Below, in pieces: positions 25,394-34,016 of a DNA stretch of 64,000 nucleotides (position 1 is its first letter; every line of letters starts with the position of its first letter). Source of the stretch: Erwinia tracheiphila (lineage in GTDB: Bacteria; Pseudomonadota; Gammaproteobacteria; Enterobacterales; Enterobacteriaceae); assembly GCF_021365465.1 (NCBI RefSeq), contig NZ_CP089932.1:1240001-1304000 (forward strand), read 5' to 3'. Made by a program: the position numbers and the translations under genes. The notes under the pieces were generated by a model, which saw only the letters and a list, made by a program, of their open reading frames with translations, ran no database searches and was not told the origin of the DNA.

Positions 25394-25938
25394 TGGCCAG
25401 ACGCAGCACGATAGATAAGCTGCCGGAAAACGTGCGCCGCTGGCTTGAGCGGGCGCTGACTGAATCCGGCTTCAGCGGGTATAACGAGCTGGAGTCCCTG
25501 CTGCGTGAGCAGGGTTACGTCATCAGCAAGTCGGCTATCCATCGCTATGGCCAGAAGATTGAGCGCCGCTACGGCGCTATCCGCGCAGCCACCGAAGCGG
25601 CCCGGATGCTGACCGAAGGTGCGGCTGACGATCAGGATGCACGTTCAGAAGCCGTCATCGCCCTGATCCAGACCGAACTGTTCGAGAGCATCGTCCAGTT
25701 GCAGGAAGCGGAAGAAGGCGAAGTCGACCCCAAAGAACGCGTGGCGCTGCTGTCCAAGGTGGCGAAGAACGTGGCCACGCTGTCCCGCGCCTCCGTCAAC
25801 CTGAAGAAATTTCAGAGCGAAGTCCGTGACCGCGCCCGGCAGGTAGCCAGCAACGCTGAGAAGATTGCCCGCAAGGGTGGACTGTCAGCCGATGCCGTGC
25901 AGGCGCTGAAGCGCGAAATTCTGGGGATTGCATCATGA
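25390..25938 (+). CDS. DUF3486 protein, Mu gp27-like terminase small subunit
   Basis: A 182-residue protein beginning MMARRSTIDKLPENVRRWLE, the DUF3486/Mu gp27 signature, with a helix-turn-helix (REQGYVISKSAIHRYGQKIE) and a long helical C-terminus. In Mu, gp27 works with the gp28 large terminase in headful packaging. It overlaps both the upstream and the downstream gene by 4 bases, so it is translationally coupled. Confidence 0.87.
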   Translation: MMARRSTIDKLPENVRRWLERALTESGFSGYNELESLLREQGYVISKSAIHRYGQKIERRYGAIRAATEAARMLTEGAADDQDARSEAVIALIQTELFESIVQLQEAEEGEVDPKERVALLSKVAKNVATLSRASVNLKKFQSEVRDRARQVASNAEKIARKGGLSADAVQALKREILGIAS

Positions 25939-27458
25939 CCACACTGGCACCTGTATTACCGGATACCTCGGCGCTGGATATCCCCGCCGTTCTGATGCCT
26001 TACCAGCAGCGCTGGGTAGCTGATACGTCCCCACTCAAGGTGATTGAGAAGAGCCGCCGAACCGGTATTACCTGGGCTGAAGCCTCCGACAACGTGCTTA
26101 CAGCAGCCTCTTCAGCACCTGCCGGTGGCATGAACGTGTATTACATTGCCTATAACCAGGACATGACCGTCGAGTATATCCAGGCCTGCGCCATGTGGGC
26201 GCGGGCCTTCAACTACGCCGCCAGCGAGATTCAGGAAGGTTTCTGGGAAGAGAACGAAGACGACAAGCACATCAAAACGTATACCATCAGGTTTCCCGAT
26301 TCCGGCTTCCGCGTTGTCGCGCTCTCCAGTCGCCCGTCGAACCTGCGTGGCCGTCAGGGCATCATCGTTATTGATGAGGCCGCGTTCCATGAGCAACTGG
26401 ACGAACTGCTGAAGGCGGCGCTGGCGATGCTTATCTGGGGCGGCAAGGTGCGCGTTATTTCCACCCATGACGGTGACGACAACCTTTTTAACACCCTTAT
26501 TGGCGATATCCGTGCCGGGCGTCAGGGGGGCAGCGTACAGCGAATTGCCTTTAAAGAGGCCGTGGCACAGGGTTTGTTTCACCGTGTCTGTCTGCGAACC
26601 GGGACGGAGTGGACGCAGGACGCTGAGCAGGCGTGGATGGCGTCGGTGTACAAATTCTACGGCACCGGCGCATCTGAAGAGCTTGACTGTGTCCCGGCCA
26701 ACGGCGGCGGAGCCTGGCTGTCCCGCGCCCTGATTGAGTCCCGTATGTCGGCAGGCACACCGGTGCTGCGCCTGACCTGCCCGGAGGGCTACGAGCTGAA
26801 GCCCGATGACGTTCGATGGAGCGAGACGCAGGACTGGCTGAATGAGAACCTGAAGCCGCTGCTGGAGGCGCTCCCCGCTGACGCACGTTCTTTCCTGGGG
26901 CGTGACTTTGGCCGCAGCGGTGACCTGTCGGTGGATTATCCCCTGCTGCAGGAGAAGAACCTGGTACGCCGCGTCCCGTTCGTGCTGGAGCTGCGCAACG
27001 TACCGTTTAAACAGCAGGAACAAATCACCTGGTATCTGATGGATGGTCTGCCCGGTCTGATGGGGGCCGCGTTCGATGCCCGTGGTAACGGTGCCTATCT
27101 GGCGGAGTACGCCATGCAGCGCTACGGCTCCAGCCGGGTTAAGCAGGTGATGCCAACCGAGGCTTGGTATCGTGAGCATATGCCGCCGGTCAAGGCTGCG
27201 CTGGAAGATGGCAACCTGGTGGATTTACCGAAGGATGAAGACACGCTGGACGACCTGCGGGCCGTTCAGGTGGTCAACGGCGTTCCCCGCGTGCCGGAGC
27301 AGCGCTCAAAAGCGAAGTCTGATAGTGGCAAACGTCACGGAGATTCAGCTATCGCGCTGGCGCTGGCGTACTTCGCCAGCCGTGAAATTAACAAAGGGCC
27401 GGTGAAGGCAAGCTCACGCCGTCGCCGTCAGGCGGCCCGTATGCTGGAGGATTACTGA
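25935..27458 (+). CDS. Terminase large subunit (Mu gp28-like)
   Basis: Packaging motor ATPase/nuclease, 507 residues. The ATPase N-domain has a Walker A-like EKSRRTGITWAEA and a Walker B IIVIDEAAFHEQ with the motif III region VRVISTHDG. The RNase H-like nuclease C-domain has FLGRDFGRSGDLSV and AAFDARGNGAYLAEY, and ends with DSAIALALAYFA. Full length for the Mu gp28 family. Confidence 0.92.
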   Translation: MTTLAPVLPDTSALDIPAVLMPYQQRWVADTSPLKVIEKSRRTGITWAEASDNVLTAASSAPAGGMNVYYIAYNQDMTVEYIQACAMWARAFNYAASEIQEGFWEENEDDKHIKTYTIRFPDSGFRVVALSSRPSNLRGRQGIIVIDEAAFHEQLDELLKAALAMLIWGGKVRVISTHDGDDNLFNTLIGDIRAGRQGGSVQRIAFKEAVAQGLFHRVCLRTGTEWTQDAEQAWMASVYKFYGTGASEELDCVPANGGGAWLSRALIESRMSAGTPVLRLTCPEGYELKPDDVRWSETQDWLNENLKPLLEALPADARSFLGRDFGRSGDLSVDYPLLQEKNLVRRVPFVLELRNVPFKQQEQITWYLMDGLPGLMGAAFDARGNGAYLAEYAMQRYGSSRVKQVMPTEAWYREHMPPVKAALEDGNLVDLPKDEDTLDDLRAVQVVNGVPRVPEQRSKAKSDSGKRHGDSAIALALAYFASREINKGPVKASSRRRRQAARMLEDY

Positions 27459-28954
27459 TGGTCCGTGGACTCTGGGTTTCACCCAGTGAATTTGTCAGCT
27501 TTGCCGAGCCGAACAAGACGCTGACGGAGCAGATTGCGTCACGCAGCCGCTCCATCGACTTTTTCGGTCTGGGGATGTACCTGCCCAATCCCGATCCTAT
27601 TCTCAAATCACAGGGCCGGGATATCCGCATCTATCGCGAGCTGCGTACCGACCCGCTGGTGGGTGGCTGTATCCGCAGGCGTAAAGCGGCAGTGAAGTCT
27701 CTGGAACGAGGTCTGGAGCAAGGTCACGCTTCGCCTCAGGTGCTCAGCTTCATCCGGGATATGCTCGACGATCTGGATTTGTCACGCATCATCGGCGAGA
27801 TGACTGATGCCGTGCTCTACGGGTATCAGCCCTGTGAAATCATGTGGGGCCGTTCGGTTAAGTCCTGGGCGGTCACCGATATCGTGGGCAAACCGCCCGA
27901 GTGGTTCCAGTTCGATAACGACAACCTGCTGCGCTTTCGCGCCAAAGACGCCGGGCTGGAGGGCGAAGCCGTACCGCTGAATAAGTTCGTGGTGCCGCGT
28001 CAGGATGCGACCTACGACAACCCGTATGGCTTCCCTGATTTGTCTATGTGCTTCTGGCCCGTTACGTTCAAGAAAGGCGGAATGAAGTTCTGGGTGCGCT
28101 TTGCTGAGAAATTTGGCTCGCCGTGGGTTATCGGTAAGCATCCACGCGGTACCGCACAGGGCGAAATTGACCTGCTGCTGGACTCGATGGAGGCGATGGT
28201 CGAGGACGCCGTGGCGGCTATTCCCGATGATTCCTCTATTGAAATCAAAGAGGCCGCAGGCAAAGCCGACAGCAGCGATATTTACCAGAATCTGATTACG
28301 CTCGCCCGCAGTGAAATCTCTATTGCCCTGCTGGGGCAGAACCAGACCACCGAGGCGAACAGCAACCGCGCCTCGGCGCAGGCCGGGCTGGAAGTCACCA
28401 GTGATATCCGCGATGCCGACGCCGAGATTGTGGTGAGCGCAGTAAATCAGGTTATCCGTCAGGCCGTCTCGCTGAACTTTGGCGATGTGGCCAGCCCCGT
28501 CTGGAAGATGTGGGAACAGGGAACGGTCGACGATACGCAGGCTACCCGCGATGAGAAACTCAGCCGCGCCGGTGTGGTCTTCACGCCGCAATACTTCAGG
28601 CGCGAGTATCAGCTGCAGGACGGCGATATTGATGAGACACCACCGTCAGAGCGCCAGAAGAACGCGCTGCCGCTGTCGTTCGCCGAGGCCATAGATGCTG
28701 ATATTCAGGCCCAGCAGGACCTTGATGATGCGCTGGATATTCTGATGAACGGCGGCACCTTAAACGGCGTACTTGCGCCGGTGCTGGAGCCGCTCTTTAA
28801 CCAGGTGAAAGACGGCGTTAACCCGGCTGAGCTTCTGGGGGCGCTGGCTGAACTGTACCCGCAGATGAATGCGGATGACCTGCAGGAGCGGCTGGCCCGT
28901 ATCCTGTTTGTTGCAACTGTCTGGGGGCGTCTGCATGAGCGTGACAACGGCTGA
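27458..28954 (+). CDS. Portal protein (DUF935, Mu gp29-like)
   Basis: Dodecameric head vertex channel, 498 residues. The family pattern includes DPILKSQGRDIRIYRELRTD near residue 45, GYQPCEIMWG, DNPYGFPDLSMCFWP and a C-terminal helical region. It begins at the last base of the terminase stop (TGATG). Present in every Mu-like phage between gp28 and the F-like gene. Confidence 0.92.
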   Translation: MVRGLWVSPSEFVSFAEPNKTLTEQIASRSRSIDFFGLGMYLPNPDPILKSQGRDIRIYRELRTDPLVGGCIRRRKAAVKSLERGLEQGHASPQVLSFIRDMLDDLDLSRIIGEMTDAVLYGYQPCEIMWGRSVKSWAVTDIVGKPPEWFQFDNDNLLRFRAKDAGLEGEAVPLNKFVVPRQDATYDNPYGFPDLSMCFWPVTFKKGGMKFWVRFAEKFGSPWVIGKHPRGTAQGEIDLLLDSMEAMVEDAVAAIPDDSSIEIKEAAGKADSSDIYQNLITLARSEISIALLGQNQTTEANSNRASAQAGLEVTSDIRDADAEIVVSAVNQVIRQAVSLNFGDVASPVWKMWEQGTVDDTQATRDEKLSRAGVVFTPQYFRREYQLQDGDIDETPPSERQKNALPLSFAEAIDADIQAQQDLDDALDILMNGGTLNGVLAPVLEPLFNQVKDGVNPAELLGALAELYPQMNADDLQERLARILFVATVWGRLHERDNG

Positions 28955-29756
28955 ACTGGCGTATTGCATGACGCTGCCCCCAAAACGGGCTATCAGCTAC
29001 CTGAAATCCAAAGGGTATAAAATCACCTGGGACTGGGAGGAGATGTGGCAGGATGCCCATGCCCGCGCCTTTACCGTCGCCAAAGTGACCCGCCTCGATA
29101 TTCTGGAGGATATCCGAAGCGCCCTGCAGAAAGCGCTGGACGAGGGGAAGACAGACCGCTGGTTCAGAAAGGAGCTGGAGCCGGAGCTGCAGCGCAAGGG
29201 ATGGTGGGGGCCGCGTGACACCACCGACCCGGTAACGGGTGAGCCGGTGACTATCCAGCAGGGCAGCCCGTGGCGGCTCGACACCATCTTTCGCACCAAT
29301 ATGTCCGTACTCTACAGTGCCGGTCGCTGGGCGGAGCAGATGGAGAACGTCGACGACAGGCCGTACTGGATGTATACCGGCATCAACGACAGCCATACCC
29401 GCAAGAGCCATCTGGCGCTGCATGGTCTGGTGCTGCGCTATGATGACCCGTTCTGGCAGGCGTTCTACCCGCCGAACGGCTGGCGCTGCCGTTGTGGCGT
29501 CATAGCCCTGAGCGCGGCGGATGTGCGTGCCCGTGGCCTGAAGGTGTCAGATTCTGGCTCAGCCATGGGATGGGAGCTGAAGCTGGTCTCAGAGAAAACA
29601 GGCGAGATGCAGAATGTCGCCACCTTCAACACCGGTACCACGAAGGTGGCTACCGACGTCGGCTGGTCTTATGCGCCGGGCGCAGCCTACCGTCCTGACC
29701 TTGCCCGCTATCAGGGCACGCTACAACCGCTGGCACAGCAGGAACTGAGAGGATAA
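28935..29756 (+). CDS. Head morphogenesis protein (Mu gpF/SPP1 gp7-like)
   Basis: Minor head protein of 273 residues with the SPP1 gp7/Mu F domain (DTIFRTNMSVLYSAGRWAEQ, WMYTGINDSHTRKSHLALHG, and the Cys pair in NGWRCRCGVIALS). ATG 28935 overlaps the portal gene by 20 bases; the longer upstream frame lies within the portal. The Cys/His pattern is a usual family feature. Confidence 0.9.
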   Translation: MSVTTAELAYCMTLPPKRAISYLKSKGYKITWDWEEMWQDAHARAFTVAKVTRLDILEDIRSALQKALDEGKTDRWFRKELEPELQRKGWWGPRDTTDPVTGEPVTIQQGSPWRLDTIFRTNMSVLYSAGRWAEQMENVDDRPYWMYTGINDSHTRKSHLALHGLVLRYDDPFWQAFYPPNGWRCRCGVIALSAADVRARGLKVSDSGSAMGWELKLVSEKTGEMQNVATFNTGTTKVATDVGWSYAPGAAYRPDLARYQGTLQPLAQQELRG

Positions 29757-29758
29757 CG

Positions 29759-30217
29759 ATGGCTTCCGATAACCTGGTCAACATCACCATTAACGATGAA
29801 TCCCTGCGCCGGAGCCTGCGGGCGCTGGATTTAGCCGCCACAGACCTGGAGCCTGCGATGCGCAAAATCGCCGGAACCCTGCTGGCGGAAACGCAGTTTA
29901 ACTTTCTGGATGAGGGCCGTCCGGGCTGGACGCCGTCGCTTGCCGCGCAGGATCGTGATGGTCAGACGCTGCAGCTCACCGGGCGACTGATGAGGTCAGT
30001 TACAACCGACCATGACGACAGGCAGGCAGCAGTTGGCACTAACGTCGTTTATGGGCCGATTCACCAGTTCGGTGGTAAAACGGGGCGCAATGAGTCCGTT
30101 GAGCTTCCGGCCCGCCCGTTCCTGCCGCTGACAGGGGACGGTGAGCTGCAGTCTGATGTGGTTATTCCCATCCTCGATACGATTGTGCGTCATCTTGAAT
30201 CTGCGGCCCGTCGCTGA
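29759..30217 (+). CDS. Phage virion morphogenesis protein (Mu gpG-like)
   Basis: A 152-residue tail-completion/head-morphogenesis protein: LVNITINDESLRRSLRALD at the start, RPGWTPSLAAQDRDGQTLQL, and the conserved NVVYGPIHQFGGKTGRNESV with ELPARPFLPLTGDG. It starts 2 bases after the F-like gene. In Mu, gpG is a tail-terminator-type protein. Confidence 0.9.
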   Translation: MASDNLVNITINDESLRRSLRALDLAATDLEPAMRKIAGTLLAETQFNFLDEGRPGWTPSLAAQDRDGQTLQLTGRLMRSVTTDHDDRQAAVGTNVVYGPIHQFGGKTGRNESVELPARPFLPLTGDGELQSDVVIPILDTIVRHLESAARR

Positions 30218-30421
30218 TGTTAACCCTCCGGGACGGGCGATTTACCGCGTTACCCGCCCCGGAGCCTTTATAAAGGTTTACAGCCCCCTCGTTTACGGCT
30301 TTAATCACTCCTGCTTCCCTCTCTTTGTCTTATCCCCCCTTATTTTTTCTAAAGCAGATTAAAAGCGCTCTTCGCGGCTTTTCCACAAACTGTCTCCGAC
30401 AACATCATGCGGGGCAGCAAA
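30218..30421. other. Gap between gpG-like and protease genes
   Basis: About 200 bp with no gene. It includes a GC-rich hairpin (CCGGGACGGGCG... / CGCCCGTCC-like arms, 30227-30275) and a T/C-rich stretch, and could hold a terminator and a promoter dividing packaging from capsid genes. I see no clear -35/-10 pair. Confidence 0.4.
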
Positions 30422-31519
30422 ATGTCAGCCATTCATATTTTCAAAGCCGGTACTCATACCGACATGCACGGCACGAAACTGCCGTTCACGCAAAGCGATC
30501 TTGCCGCCTGCGTGAAAGCCTATGACCCGTCCATACATGAAGCGCCTCTCGTTATTGGTCACCCCAAAACGGAAGACCCGGCGTGGGGCTGGGTGAAATC
30601 CCTGTCGCTTAGCGGCGGCGATCTGCTGGCCGAGACTGACCAGCTCGACCCGCAGTTTGCCGAACTGGTGGGCAACGGACGCTTCAAGAAGGTCTCCGCC
30701 TCGTTCTATCTCCCTGACTCACCGAACAACCCGAAGCCCGGCACGCTTTACCTGCGTCATGTCGGCTTTCTGGGGGCGCAGCCACCCTCTATTAAGGGGC
30801 TGAAGCAGGTTTCGTTTGGTGAGAAAGAAGAAGGCGTCGTGGAGTTTGCCGACTGGAGTGATATCACCAATGCCTCTTTATGGGGCCGTCTGCGCGATTT
30901 TCTGATTGCTCAGTTCGGGCTGGACGAGACCGACAAGGTGCTTCCTTCATGGCAGGTTGACTCCCTGCGCGAAGAGGCTTACCGCGATACCGGGAAGTCT
31001 GAACCGGACTTCAGTGAACACAATCCCAACCCTCAACAAGAGAACAGCACCATGACTGAAGAAGAAATCAAAGCGCTTCAGGCGGAAAACACCCGTCTGA
31101 AGGCTGAGGCCACACAGCGAGCTGAACTGGATGCAAAGAGTCAGCAGGAGAAGCTGCACGCTGACAACGTTTCCTACGCTGAGAAGCTGGTAAGCGGCGG
31201 TCAACTGGCCCCGGCAGCGAAGTCCGTTGTTGTCGCCATTCTGGATGCGGTCTCTGCTGGCGATAAGCCGGTGGAATTCGCCGAAGGCGACACCCGCACG
31301 CCGCTTGCCACGGCGTTCAAGACATTGCTGGATGGCGCTGCACCCGTGCTGAACTTTGGCGAGCACGCAACCAAAGACCGTGTGGATACCGGTGTTTCAA
31401 CGTCTCCAGCAGAGTTTGCTGAAGCCGATCCAGAGCGTCTGGCGCTGCATCAGAAAGCGCTGAAACTGTCGAAAAAAGAAGGCATCAGCTACGACGCTGC
31501 TGTCTCACGCTGCCTGTAA
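30422..31519 (+). CDS. Capsid maturation protease/scaffold (Mu gpI-like)
   Basis: A 365-residue protein. The N-terminal protease region (~1-200) is of the Mu I type (KLPFTQSDLAACVKAYDPSI, EAPLVIGHPKTEDPAWGWV, GRFKKVSASFYLP). The C-terminal coiled-coil scaffold (~211-365) starts MTEEEIKALQAENTRLKAEA. In Mu the scaffold (gpZ) is also made alone from an internal start. The same arrangement is possible here at ATG 31052. ATG 30422 is preferred over upstream ATG 30407 because MSAIHIFKAGTH is the family start. Confidence 0.88.
   Translation: MSAIHIFKAGTHTDMHGTKLPFTQSDLAACVKAYDPSIHEAPLVIGHPKTEDPAWGWVKSLSLSGGDLLAETDQLDPQFAELVGNGRFKKVSASFYLPDSPNNPKPGTLYLRHVGFLGAQPPSIKGLKQVSFGEKEEGVVEFADWSDITNASLWGRLRDFLIAQFGLDETDKVLPSWQVDSLREEAYRDTGKSEPDFSEHNPNPQQENSTMTEEEIKALQAENTRLKAEATQRAELDAKSQQEKLHADNVSYAEKLVSGGQLAPAAKSVVVAILDAVSAGDKPVEFAEGDTRTPLATAFKTLLDGAAPVLNFGEHATKDRVDTGVSTSPAEFAEADPERLALHQKALKLSKKEGISYDAAVSRCL
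31052..31519 (+). CDS. Possible independently translated scaffold (Mu gpZ-like), nested
   Basis: In-frame internal ATG at 31052, preceded by CAAGAGAA about 10 bases upstream, exactly where the coiled-coil scaffold begins (MTEEEIKALQAENTRLK). It would give a 155-residue protein. Inferred from the Mu gpI/gpZ precedent; the ribosome site is only moderate. Confidence 0.5.
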   Translation: MTEEEIKALQAENTRLKAEATQRAELDAKSQQEKLHADNVSYAEKLVSGGQLAPAAKSVVVAILDAVSAGDKPVEFAEGDTRTPLATAFKTLLDGAAPVLNFGEHATKDRVDTGVSTSPAEFAEADPERLALHQKALKLSKKEGISYDAAVSRCL

Positions 31520-31532
31520 TTAAGGAGAGAGC

Positions 31533-32486
31533 ATGTCTGATTATTTAAAGGGTAAGCGCGTCGTTGACCCGGTGCTGACCAGCATCGCACGCGGTTATAA
31601 AAATGCCGCGTTCATCGGTGAGCACATCTTCCCGATTGTCCAGACCGACAAGGAAGGCGTGAGTGTGCCGACCTTCGGCAAATCGGCTTTTGTGGAGTAC
31701 GACACCGAGCGTGCCGTGGGAGCTGACAGCAACGTCCTGGTACGTGAGAAAACCGGCAAACTGGATCTGGTTCTTAATGAGCACGATCTGGCCGCGCCAG
31801 TGGACTATCGCGAGCAGGCGGAGTCAATGTTCAACGAAGAAGCCAAGGCCATTCGTCGCGTCACCAGCGGCGTCAACCTGAAGCGTGAACTGTACGCAGC
31901 CCGCCTGGCCCAGGATAAAAACGTCTACCCGGCATCGTCCGTTAAAGCACTGGCTGCCGCTGAACGCTGGGTGGATGGCAAGGGTAATCCAATCACCGTC
32001 ATCGAAGCCGGTATCGAGGCTGTACGTAACAAAACAGGCCTACGCCCGAACCTGATGACCATGGGGGCCAGCGTCATGTCACTGCTGAAGTTTCATCCGG
32101 CGATTCAGGCCGCGATTGGAGCCAACGAGCGCAAGCGTATCACCATCGAAATTCTGAAAGACCTTTTCCAGCTGGACGATGTTGTGATTGGTGAGCCGGT
32201 CTCCATGGCCTCCATGAAAGACGCGCAGGATAAGAATAAAACCCCGTCCGATATCTGGGGCGACAACCTGATGCTGCATTACGTCGGCAAACCCCAGCCG
32301 GGCACCGACAGCGCCGACGAAAACGAACCATCGTTCGGTTATACCCTGCGCCGTAAGGGGATGCCGGTGGCGGACAAATACGACGGCGTCGGCGGCAAGG
32401 TGAAGTACTGCCGTTATACCGATATCTACAAAGTCGCCGTGGTCGGTGGCGATGCCGGGTATCTCGTCACCAACATTGTGAAATAA
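31533..32486 (+). CDS. Major capsid protein
   Basis: A 317-residue HK97-fold shell subunit of the BcepMu/Mu-like type. The N-arm is DPVLTSIARGYKNAAFIGEH, with FPIVQTDKEGVSVPTFGKSA, a FDVxV-like IEILKDLFQLDDVVIGEPV core, and the C-terminal DAGYLVTNIVK. AAGGAGAGAGC lies just upstream. It follows the protease by 13 bp, the usual order protease, capsid, decoration. Confidence 0.88.
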   Translation: MSDYLKGKRVVDPVLTSIARGYKNAAFIGEHIFPIVQTDKEGVSVPTFGKSAFVEYDTERAVGADSNVLVREKTGKLDLVLNEHDLAAPVDYREQAESMFNEEAKAIRRVTSGVNLKRELYAARLAQDKNVYPASSVKALAAAERWVDGKGNPITVIEAGIEAVRNKTGLRPNLMTMGASVMSLLKFHPAIQAAIGANERKRITIEILKDLFQLDDVVIGEPVSMASMKDAQDKNKTPSDIWGDNLMLHYVGKPQPGTDSADENEPSFGYTLRRKGMPVADKYDGVGGKVKYCRYTDIYKVAVVGGDAGYLVTNIVK

Positions 32487-32496
32487 GGAGAGCGTC

Positions 32497-32853
32497 ATGG
32501 GTACCACTCAGCAGGTCATTCTGACCACCACTGTCGTCGCACTTGCGGCCCTCTCTCAGCAGCGTTTTGTGGGGGCCGATAACGCCCCCTGCAAGGCCGG
32601 AGCCGTGGTGCTCGGTGTGGCAGAGGTGGATGCCGCTGCCGGTGATGTCACGCCGGTTAACGTTCTGGGTATCGTCGCCGTCGAAGCGGGTGCTGCGATT
32701 GCCAGAGGACTTAGCGTCCAGTCGGATGCAAACGCCTGCGCCGTTCCCCAGACAGCAGCCACGGAAGATGCCCCTGCGGGTATTTCAGCCGGGATTGCGC
32801 TGGATGAGGCGCTGGCGGAAGGCGACGTTATCCGCATCCTGCGCGGGGTGTGA
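32497..32853 (+). CDS. Capsid decoration-like protein (DUF2190 type)
   Basis: A 118-residue Ala/Val/Gly-rich beta protein (TTTVVALAALSQQRFVGADN ... NVLGIVAVEAGAAIARGLSV ... ALAEGDVIRILRG) resembling DUF2190 head-cement proteins. It lies 10 bp after the capsid gene with AAGGAGAG upstream. The role as decoration is inferred from position and fold pattern. Confidence 0.75.
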   Translation: MGTTQQVILTTTVVALAALSQQRFVGADNAPCKAGAVVLGVAEVDAAAGDVTPVNVLGIVAVEAGAAIARGLSVQSDANACAVPQTAATEDAPAGISAGIALDEALAEGDVIRILRGV

Positions 32854-32854
32854 T

Positions 32855-33301
32855 ATGTACTGCACCCTCGCGGATTTGCTTGAACAGGTTCCTGAGCGGA
32901 CGCTAATCCAGCTCACCAATGAGGAGCTGGACTTCGACTCGCCCGCGACGGTGAAAACTGAGGTGGTGGACAGCTGTATCCGCTATGCCGATGAGCTGAT
33001 TGATGCTCACCTTCGTGGCCGCTATACCCTGCCGCTGGCAGAGATACCGACCGTTCTGCGGGACATTGCCTTCACGCTGGTGCGTTACCGGCTTTACACC
33101 CGCCGCCCGGAAGGGGCTGTCCCGGATACCGTGAAGGATGACCATAAAGAGGCCCGGCGACAGCTGGAAGGGTTGCGTGACAACAAGCTCACGCTGGGGC
33201 TGCAGTCGACTCAAAAAGACGTACCTGAGTCCGGTGAAATCCGGGCGCGGGCACGCCGCCCCACCTTTGGCGGGCGCGACGGATTACTGGAGAAATACTG
33301 A
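32855..33301 (+). CDS. DUF1320 head-tail connector protein (Mu gp36-like)
   Basis: A 148-residue protein with the DUF1320 pattern: MYCTLADLLEQVPERTLIQL, VVDSCIRYADELIDAHLRGR, and LPLAEIPTVLRDIAFTLVRY. ATG 32855 begins one base after the upstream stop; the longer upstream frame is inside the decoration gene. A connector role is inferred from position. Confidence 0.88.
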   Translation: MYCTLADLLEQVPERTLIQLTNEELDFDSPATVKTEVVDSCIRYADELIDAHLRGRYTLPLAEIPTVLRDIAFTLVRYRLYTRRPEGAVPDTVKDDHKEARRQLEGLRDNKLTLGLQSTQKDVPESGEIRARARRPTFGGRDGLLEKY

Positions 33302-33765
33302 TGAACGTTCTGCCCGTCCTTGATGCGGTACTGGCCCGGTTACGCGAGAAGCTGCCGCAGCTGCAGGTGGAGTACTTCCCGGAAAAGCCGTCCGAATACC
33401 GCCTGAATCATCCTGTCGGGGCGTTGCTGCTGAGCTATGCCGGTTCGCGCTTCGACAAACCCGATGATATTGGTGCGGTGATCCAGCCTCAGACCATCCA
33501 GCTCTGCGTCACGGTGGTCTTCCGCCAGCTCAACGGTAAAAGAGGTGCGATTGACGTTCTGGATGCAGTCCGCCGCATCCTCGGTGGCTACACCCCACCG
33601 AACTGCCGCCGTCGTATCTGGCTGACCCGAGAGGTCTTTATCGGAGAGGTAAAGGGACTGTGGCAGTACGCTCTCGACTTCGCCACTGAAAGCGTCTTTA
33701 TCGAAGACAGCGATTTACCGTCCGGTCCGCTGTTAACCGAAGTGAACTATGAGGAAAGCGAGTGA
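33301..33765 (+). CDS. DUF1834 protein (Mu gp37-like)
   Basis: A 154-residue protein with the family start VLPVLDAVLARLREKLPQLQ and PVGALLLSYAGSRFD, then LWQYALDFATESVFI. It lies between the gp36-like gene and the DUF2635 gene as in Mu. Possibly a tail terminator/connector. It overlaps the upstream stop by one base. Confidence 0.87.
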   Translation: MNVLPVLDAVLARLREKLPQLQVEYFPEKPSEYRLNHPVGALLLSYAGSRFDKPDDIGAVIQPQTIQLCVTVVFRQLNGKRGAIDVLDAVRRILGGYTPPNCRRRIWLTREVFIGEVKGLWQYALDFATESVFIEDSDLPSGPLLTEVNYEESE

Positions 33766-34016
33766 TGAAAGAATACCGCTATTCCGGCCCGGCCAGCGGC
33801 GTCACGCTGTCGGACGGAACCGAAATCCTGCTCTGGCCGGGGAAGAATGTTTCCCTGCCGGAGGAGCATGACTATGTGACGGTACTGGTGGCGCTGAAGC
33901 ATCTGACGCCGGTATCTGAAGAGACTAAACCCGCCAGCACACCAGCCGTGCAGTCACCAAAGCGCAGGAACGGTGGCGACGGTGATGTGAAACCGGAGGA
34001 TACCCATGTCAGCTAA
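33765..34016 (+). CDS. DUF2635 small phage protein
   Basis: An 83-residue protein with a short beta-rich head (YSGPASGVTLSDGTEILLWP, GKNVSLPEEHDYVTVLVALK) and a low-complexity Lys/Pro tail, matching the DUF2635 proteins that precede the sheath gene in Mu-like phages. ATG 33765 overlaps the upstream stop by a base and the sheath gene by 11 bases. Function unknown. Confidence 0.82.
   Translation: MKEYRYSGPASGVTLSDGTEILLWPGKNVSLPEEHDYVTVLVALKHLTPVSEETKPASTPAVQSPKRRNGGDGDVKPEDTHVS

Noticed and set aside
26112..27179. 355-codon open frame antisense to the terminase gene
   Set aside because: Shadow frame within a fully supported terminase gene.
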